This document shows positions 61,401 to 64,000 of a stretch of DNA of 64,000 nt, piece by piece. The position numbers and the translations under genes were made by a program. Source of the stretch: Aquila chrysaetos chrysaetos (lineage: Eukaryota > Chordata > Aves > Accipitriformes > Accipitridae). Each line of letters opens with the position of its first letter. Positions within the stretch are counted from its first letter, which is position 1. The notes below the pieces were generated by a model. The model was given only the letters and a program-made list of their open reading frames with translations. It did no database searches and was not told the origin of the DNA. The stretch spans positions 22,900,214 to 22,964,213 of the forward strand of contig NC_044006.1 of NCBI RefSeq assembly GCF_900496995.4, in the 5' to 3' direction.

Positions 61401-63697
61401 TCATACATTCATTCTTAGCTCAGGAGTATTTCTTCTGCTATACTCTGCTACATGTTTGCAAAATGGTAATATGCTCCCAAAGTTTAAAAGTTGCATTGGA
61501 TATTGATTTATGAAGTGTTATTTCTGACAGACAGGGAAGAGTAAATAAACTTTTAAAAACTGTGTTGTCTGTGAAACAAATGGAATATTATCAGAAATAA
61601 AAGGCAAGAAAACCATGTTCAACTTAAAGTATTAACAGCCTGACTTCAGACACAAATTGAAGATACTTAATGTGAATTTAGGCTAGCAATTTTTATTTTG
61701 ACAGACACTTAATTTGTACCAGAGAGACCTTGCCAGCTGTCCTAGTTTCAGCTGGGATAGAGTTAACTGTCTTCCTAGTAGCTGGTACAGTGCTATGTTT
61801 TGAGTTCAGTATATGAAGAATGTTGATAACACCGATGTTTTCAGTTGTTGCTAAGTAGTGTTTAGACTAATGTCAAGGATTTTTCAGCTTCTCATGCCCA
61901 GCCAGCGAGAAAGCTGGAGGGGCACAAGAAGTTGGCACAGGACACAGCCAGGGCACCTGACCCAAACTGGCCAACAGGGTATTCCATACCATGTGACGTC
62001 CCATCTAGTATAGGAACTGGGAAGTGGGGGCGGGGAATTGCCGCTCGGGGACTAGCTGGGTGCCGGTCGGCGGGTGGTGAGCAATTGCACTGCGCATCAT
62101 TTGTACATTCCAATCCTTTCATTATTGCTGTTGTCATTTTATTAGTGTTATCATTATCATTATTCGTCTCTTCTTTTTTGTTCTATTAAACCGTTCTTAT
62201 CTCAACCCGTGGGTTTTGCTTTTTTTTCCCGATTCTCTCCCCCATCCCACTGGGTGGGGGGGGAGTGAGTGAGCGGCTGCGTGGTGCTTAGTTGCTGGCT
62301 GGGGTTAAACCACGACACCAGCCTACAAACTTTAGATGTGCAGCTAAAGTCACCCATATCTACCAGGTCAGCCCTTTAAGACCTGTTTCAAAGTGCAGTG
62401 CTGGACTCCAAAACCTGCCCATGCTCCTGCACAATCTTTTGGCCAGGAAACTGCTTTGCATGTAGCTTCCATGTTTCAGCCTTTCCTTCATTTAGAAGGA
62501 TAAAGGATTGTGATTAAACAACTACAAAGACATTTGTGTCCCATCTAGAACTATAGACGCTTAATCAGACTCTCTCAACTTTTAATACATGCTTCTCAGT
62601 ACCTATGTTCTGGCATTTAAATGAACAACTGTATTAAGCAAAACACAAAGGGAGCAATTTCACCTCAGATCTAAGCACAACATTCTCCTCTTCAAGGTCC
62701 TTGAGTTTCTTTTGAAGAGAATCCAAATGAAAGTAGTTCTGGACAGAGGAGGAAGATTCATTCCTCTTCAGCCTTGTAACGAAAACAACAGTTTTAACTC
62801 ATTTTTACTTGTATTATGGCCAATCTCACAGAAAAGCAGGCTGAACAGAAGTCTCAAAATCAGCCAGAGCCACATGAAATACATGTGGCTTGGTCACACC
62901 AGTATGTTTGAGCAGCCATGTATTTACAGTGATTTTTAAAAGAACATTTTTAAAATTTATTTATTATTCCACACATTTCCTATGGAAAAGTTATTCAGCC
63001 AAGGCTATGAGAAAGGAAACCACCTTACCACAGGGAGCAACCCAACAGCTTCCTGATTAATGCTGCACATACTTCACCAGAATGCAGCAATAACTTTGCA
63101 CGCAAGGGCAGACAGCCCCTCAGAGCCTGTGAAGCTGTTCAGCCAAATAACTGCCTGGAACCCACACTATAAGCCATGCTTTATCTCCTTTCCTCTGCTT
63201 GGAATTTTTCCATAGTGCCTTCATGTCCTTCCACCGCAAAGGTCACACACGTAGCATGTTCTAGTTCAGCATGCAAAGGTATGTGGCGTAGTAAGGTACT
63301 CTAAGTGGGACCTACGTCTGCCTAGCCACCACAGTGACCTAGTTCCTCTGAAAGTCAGAGCACTGCGTCAGCAGTCTCCCTATATACTGTCCCCTCCTGA
63401 CTCTTGCTGCCACCCGGATAGCCAGCTGGTCCAGTGCAAATTCTTCCAGCTGGTGCCATGCACCAAGTTCAGAGTCCCATTTATAGTTCCAGCCGATACA
63501 AGGATTGTTTTACTACTTTTCAAAGCTATGAAATTATCCAAACTACCCATGCTTAGTACCAGATGAAGGCTCAACGTTGTAGATCATTTAACTTACGGGG
63601 TGGAACAGAGGGACTCCGGCTCACTTTCTTCAGCAGCGCTGGTATAGAACTGGAGCAGCTCATCTTTCATGGAGAGCTCATGCCGCAACTGAGAAAC
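33606..63697 (-). CDS. TRAK1: Trafficking kinesin-binding protein 1 (TRAK1), 3' twelve coding exons; 5' part outside window
   Basis: TRAK1 (Milton/OIP106 family) is the adaptor that links the outer-membrane GTPase Miro to kinesin-1 and dynein-dynactin, driving mitochondrial transport in axons. Twelve exons join in frame: 63597-63697, 62664-62772, 60385-60463, 59828-59958, 59243-59317, 57932-58069, 56214-56290, 53915-54151, 52631-52947, 48258-48473, 39287-39389 and 33606-34404, 2382 bp or 793 residues plus stop. All phases match and no exon has an internal stop. In order, the protein shows a HAP1-N type coiled coil (about 1-210 of the window protein), SLAAEIEG (a presumed Spindly-type motif), a Ser/Pro-rich Milton region and a C-terminus ending KQTSLR. 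The missing start is about 160 residues, judged from the human protein length. TRAK2 is less likely, given the close match to TRAK1 and the adjacent CCK. Confidence 0.96.
34405..39286 (-). other. TRAK1: TRAK1 intron between last and penultimate exons
   Basis: About 4.9 kb, donor GTAAG at its right end and acceptor at its left. It contains a poly(C) run near 34638-34649. No other gene or dated transposon is recognised. Confidence 0.85.
39287..39389 (-). CDS. TRAK1: TRAK1 coding exon (PHPGKCMSQTNSTFTFTTCR)
   Basis: A 103-bp exon with acceptor CTAATTTAG before 39389 and donor CCAAG|GTAAGG. It encodes window residues 495-527 plus both split codons. The text PHPGKCMSQTNSTFTFTTCR then ILHPSDELTRVTP matches the TRAK1 family closely. 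Its 2-base start completes the codon left by the regular donor at 48258, which confirms that donor choice. Confidence 0.95.
46735..46917 (+). mobile_element. CR1 retrotransposon 3' end in a TRAK1 intron
   Basis: About 180 bp with the diagnostic CR1 3' order: CACTGGAACAGGCTGCCCAGG, then CCATCCCTGGAGGTATTTAAAAGAC, GTTGGACTCAATGATCTTA and the terminal TGATTCTATGA. It is 5'-truncated and non-coding, and antisense to TRAK1. CR1 is the dominant LINE of bird genomes. Confidence 0.93.
47669..47674 (-). promoter_or_regulatory. TRAK1: Candidate poly(A) signal for the short TRAK1 isoform
   Basis: ATTAAA on the - strand about 345 bases after the alternative stop at 48019. It is the nearest plausible hexamer that could end a read-through transcript. 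AT-rich intron sequence makes chance matches common. Confidence 0.25.
47926..47943. repeat. Poly(A) run
   Basis: Eighteen A residues (poly(T) on the TRAK1 strand), about 75 bases past the alternative stop codon at 48019. Confidence 0.9.
48019..48257 (-). CDS. TRAK1: Alternative TRAK1 C-terminal tail by read-through of the regular donor
   Basis: If the donor CAG|GTGAGA at 48258/48257 is not used, the frame stays open for 79 codons to TAA at 48019-48021. The tail starts GERSQAQVTVS, has an acidic stretch ESAADDDEGSGEG and ends SIALCVASAR. It looks like real protein sequence rather than intron, and I recall a human TRAK1 isoform with a related tail (same GERSQAQVTVS opening, acidic run, VASAR). 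That comparison is from memory. This form would lack the last two exons and so the C-terminal region beyond window residue 493. Confidence 0.7.
48258..48473 (-). CDS. TRAK1: TRAK1 coding exon (Milton region, HHWQQLAQPHLGGIL)
   Basis: A 216-bp exon with acceptor CCTTCCAAG before 48473 and donor CTCAG|GTGAGA after 48258. It encodes window residues 423-493 within split codons 422 and 494. The conserved text ATLHHWQQLAQPHLGGIL, then DPRPGVVTKGFRTLD, DEVYCLNDYEED and TSTPVQHTETS identifies TRAK1. The same exon extended to 48019 gives the alternative terminus. Confidence 0.96.
48474..52630 (-). other. TRAK1: TRAK1 intron
   Basis: About 4.2 kb of AT-rich intron with a T20 run at 49888-49907 and an A/C-rich tract at 52071-52117. 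No gene or clear transposon was recognised. Confidence 0.8.
52631..52947 (-). CDS. TRAK1: TRAK1 coding exon (RRLSLRRENYLSERKFFEEE)
   Basis: The largest internal exon (317 bp). The acceptor is TTATGTTTTAG before 52947 and the donor is AGAAG|GTGATA after 52631. It encodes window residues 317-421 within split codons 316 and 422. KKPGTPGTPGSSDLETAL is followed by RRLSLRRENYLSERKFFEEE and a charged helix, then SVTPTESIMSLGTHSRFSEF and YLPEKLQIVKPLEG. In mammals the neighbouring region binds Miro and O-GlcNAc transferase. Exact boundaries of those sites are not visible here. Confidence 0.96.
52948..53914 (-). other. TRAK1: TRAK1 intron with homopurine tract near its acceptor
   Basis: Short intron (967 bp). 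Just upstream of the acceptor on the TRAK1 strand lies a long C/T homopolymer tract (52989-53030 in window coordinates). Confidence 0.85.
52989..53030. repeat. Homopurine A14-G17-AG-A9 tract
   Basis: Fourteen A, seventeen G, then AG and nine A on the + strand. On the TRAK1 strand it is an uninterrupted pyrimidine tract 42 bases upstream of the 52947 acceptor. Strand-asymmetric tracts like this can form triplex or G-quadruplex structures, and their length is often mis-sequenced. Confidence 0.9.
53915..54151 (-). CDS. TRAK1: TRAK1 coding exon (HQKRVFETVRNVNQVVKQRS)
   Basis: A 237-bp exon with acceptor GTCTTACCAG before 54151 and donor AATGG|GTCAGT after 53915. It encodes window residues 238-315 within split codons 237 and 316. 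HQKRVFETVRNVNQVVKQRS is followed by MTPSPMNIPGSNQSSAMNS and STPRSSFYGGD, matching the TRAK1 segment after the coiled coil. The donor has C at +3, an unusual but tolerated base. Confidence 0.95.
54152..56213 (-). other. TRAK1: TRAK1 intron with a tandem duplication
   Basis: About 2.1 kb. It contains the 34-bp tandem duplication at 54724-54790. No gene or transposon was otherwise recognised. Confidence 0.8.
54724..54790. repeat. 34-bp perfect tandem duplication
   Basis: The unit starting GGAAACCTAATTTTACACC at 54724-54757 is repeated at once at 54758-54790 with 33 identical bases before the copies diverge. This indicates a recent duplication or a two-copy minisatellite. Confidence 0.95.
56214..56290 (-). 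CDS. TRAK1: TRAK1 coding exon with Spindly-type motif (DSLAAEIEG)
   Basis: A 77-bp exon with acceptor TTTTTAACAG before 56290 and donor TTGGC|GTACGA after 56214. It encodes window residues 212-236 plus two bases of codon 237. DSLAAEIEGSMRKEL fits the LxxE-type Spindly motif through which dynein adaptors contact the pointed end of dynactin. The assignment in TRAK proteins is family knowledge applied by inference. The exon length is not a multiple of three, so skipping it would shift the frame. Confidence 0.93.
56291..57931 (-). other. TRAK1: TRAK1 intron
   Basis: About 1.6 kb of AT-rich sequence. Nothing further recognised. Confidence 0.8.
57932..58069 (-). CDS. TRAK1: TRAK1 coding exon (LRELEDKYAECMEMLHEAQE)
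   Basis: A 138-bp phase-0 exon, acceptor ATGTTACAG before 58069, donor CCTATG|GTAAGC after 57932. It encodes window residues 166-211: LRELEDKYAECMEMLHEAQE, then ELKNLRNKTM and SRRYHSLGLFPM. The first part is heptad-rich coiled coil of the HAP1-N domain. The end leads directly into the Spindly-type motif of the next exon. Confidence 0.97.
58070..59242 (-). other. TRAK1: TRAK1 intron
   Basis: About 1.2 kb, with a G-run near 58248-58262. Nothing further recognised. Confidence 0.8.
59243..59317 (-). CDS. TRAK1: TRAK1 coding exon (VENEELVQHLGAAKDAQRQL)
   Basis: A 75-bp phase-0 exon, acceptor CATATTTTAG before 59317 and donor GCAGAG|GTGAGT after 59243. It encodes window residues 141-165, CAVENEELVQHLGAAKDAQR then QLTAE, a continuous coiled-coil segment. 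Because it is 25 codons exactly, skipping it would keep the frame. Confidence 0.96.
59318..59827 (-). other. TRAK1: TRAK1 intron
   Basis: 510 bp, AT-rich. Nothing recognised inside. Confidence 0.8.
59828..59958 (-). CDS. TRAK1: TRAK1 coding exon (SEELAKKTEDAARQQEEITH)
   Basis: A 131-bp exon with acceptor TATCTTAAAG before 59958 and donor AAAGCT|GTAAGG after 59828. It completes split codon 97 and encodes residues 98-140: DANIQIANISEELAKKTEDA then ARQQEEITHLLSQIVDLQKK. It is pure coiled coil of the HAP1-N domain, which in the family contacts kinesin heavy chain and dynein parts. Confidence 0.96.
59959..60384 (-). other. TRAK1: TRAK1 intron
   Basis: 426 bp, with a T16 run at 60325-60340. Nothing else recognised. 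Confidence 0.8.
60385..60463 (-). CDS. TRAK1: TRAK1 coding exon (LKTETITYEEKEQQLVNDCV)
   Basis: A 79-bp exon with donor GCTAA|GTATGT after 60385. Two acceptors 9 bases apart are possible: CTTCAATAG before 60463, giving ACQ-LKTETI, and TGTCAG before 60454. I chose the distal one because family members carry three residues (ASQ-like) at this place. Residues 71-96 plus one base. NAGNAG-like 9-base variation cannot be excluded. Confidence 0.92.
61733..62322 (+). repeat. 5-bp target-site duplication flanking the LTR
   Basis: CCAGC occurs at 61733-61737 and again at 62318-62322, directly against the LTR ends. A 5-bp duplication is usual for class III (ERVL-type) insertions, and a match of this kind means the insertion is intact at both ends. 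Confidence 0.85.
61738..62317 (+). mobile_element. Solo LTR of an avian endogenous retrovirus (ERVL-like)
   Basis: A 580-bp element begins TGTCCTAGTTTCAGC and ends TAAACCACGACA, with perfect 5-bp flanking repeats. A poly(A) signal ATTAAA lies at 62185-62190, and a GC-rich U5 with a G-run follows. The sequence closely resembles a solo LTR family that I have often seen in bird genomes (from memory). There is no internal coding sequence, so it is a solo LTR. It is antisense to TRAK1 and sits in an intron. The presumed TATA region (AGTATAGGAAC near 62010) looks degraded. Confidence 0.92.
62664..62772 (-). CDS. TRAK1: TRAK1 coding exon (LKRNESSSSVQNYFHLDSLQ)
   Basis: A 109-bp exon, acceptor TTACAAG before 62772 and donor TCTGAG|GTGAAA after 62664. 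It completes split codon 34 and encodes residues 35-70: LKRNESSSSVQNYFHLDSLQ then KKLKDLEEENVVLRSE. A Ser-rich hinge is followed by renewed coiled coil. Confidence 0.96.
62773..63596 (-). other. TRAK1: TRAK1 intron
   Basis: 824 bp. Nothing recognised inside. Confidence 0.8.
63597..63697 (-). CDS. TRAK1: TRAK1 coding exon (first in window; VSQLRHELSMKDELLQFYTS)
   Basis: A 101-bp exon with acceptor TTTGTGCAG before 63697 and donor CACCCC|GTAAGT after 63597. It encodes residues 1-33 of the window protein and two bases of codon 34: VSQLRHELSMKDELLQFYTS then AAEESEPESLCST. It begins in phase 0, so an upstream exon outside the window must end on a whole codon. This is the region after the CC1-box coiled coil, which itself lies beyond the right edge. 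Confidence 0.96.
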
Positions 63698-64000
63698 CTG
63701 CACAAAGAAAGAGCTTGCAGATCAGTAAGTTGATTTTCTAGGCACGTTCTTAAGTAAACCCACTAAAGGGCGCTCCTAAAGGAACAAAATGTCAGAACTG
63801 GGTGGTTAAGGTACCCTGTAATTGTGAGCTCCACAAACTTAATCTTGGTTAATTTATATTGCTATTCTCCAACAAAAGGGTTAAAAGCCCAATTACACAG
63901 TAGCACTTACACCACTTCACAACTGCAATTTAAGACCCCAGTGGCAAGAGATTAATTTTTATTTGCCTTGCATAGCTATAAATAGCATAACTGATCAGAC
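63698..64000 (-). other. TRAK1: TRAK1 intron, truncated by the window edge
   Basis: Intron sequence upstream of the first visible exon. No further exon appears before the edge, so the N-terminal part and the promoter are outside. Confidence 0.85.

Larger units (their letters stand above)
60464..62663 (-). other. TRAK1: TRAK1 intron carrying a solo LTR
   Basis: About 2.2 kb. It holds the LTR at 61738-62317. The rest is unremarkable, with a slightly GC-richer patch at 60.95-61.25 kb. Confidence 0.85.

Noticed and set aside
33606-63697. TRAK2 instead of TRAK1
   Set aside because: Exon text matches my recollection of TRAK1 almost residue for residue, and CCK is the expected neighbour of TRAK1 but not of TRAK2.

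Overview
The window is nuclear DNA from a bird. The evidence is vertebrate spliced genes with GT-AG introns, a 130-residue preprocholecystokinin of avian length, two CR1 3' ends with the typical ATTCTATG tail, and avian-style endogenous-retrovirus LTRs, all in an otherwise AT-rich, repeat-poor background. The species cannot be named from the sequence. The youngest-looking LTR resembles one I associate with Neoaves, but that is recollection.

Layout. 1-16.2 kb is intergenic DNA upstream of CCK. It holds an LTR at 1447-2247, a CR1 fragment near 8.4 kb and a large CpG island from about 14.77 to 16.48 kb. 16.2-22.25 kb is the complete cholecystokinin gene CCK on the + strand: a non-coding first exon, two coding exons, a compact promoter (E-box, GC box, CRE/TRE, TATA-like box) and a poly(A) signal. 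22.25-31.4 kb is the intergenic gap between the two gene 3' ends, with C-runs, a probable LTR near 23.3-24.1 kb and an unexplained CpG-dense patch near 30.6 kb. 31.4-64.0 kb is the 3' part of TRAK1 on the - strand. Twelve coding exons encode 793 residues in one continuous frame with matching phases. The gene runs off the right edge, so about 160 N-terminal residues (by comparison with the roughly 950-residue human protein) lie outside. Its introns hold a CR1 at 46.7 kb and a 580-bp solo LTR with perfect 5-bp target duplications at 61.7-62.3 kb.

The two genes are convergent (tail to tail), the arrangement I recall on human chromosome 3p22, which supports both identifications. They are functionally unrelated: CCK encodes a secreted gut-brain peptide, and TRAK1 encodes the adaptor that couples mitochondria (through Miro) to kinesin-1 and dynein.

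I found no previously undescribed system. The items most worth checking are an alternative TRAK1 C-terminus made by reading through an internal splice donor (48019-48257), a weak donor on the 77-bp exon that carries the presumed dynactin-binding Spindly-type motif, the conserved CCK promoter inside a two-part CpG island, and the three LTRs. Most other open reading frames here are chance or antisense frames.
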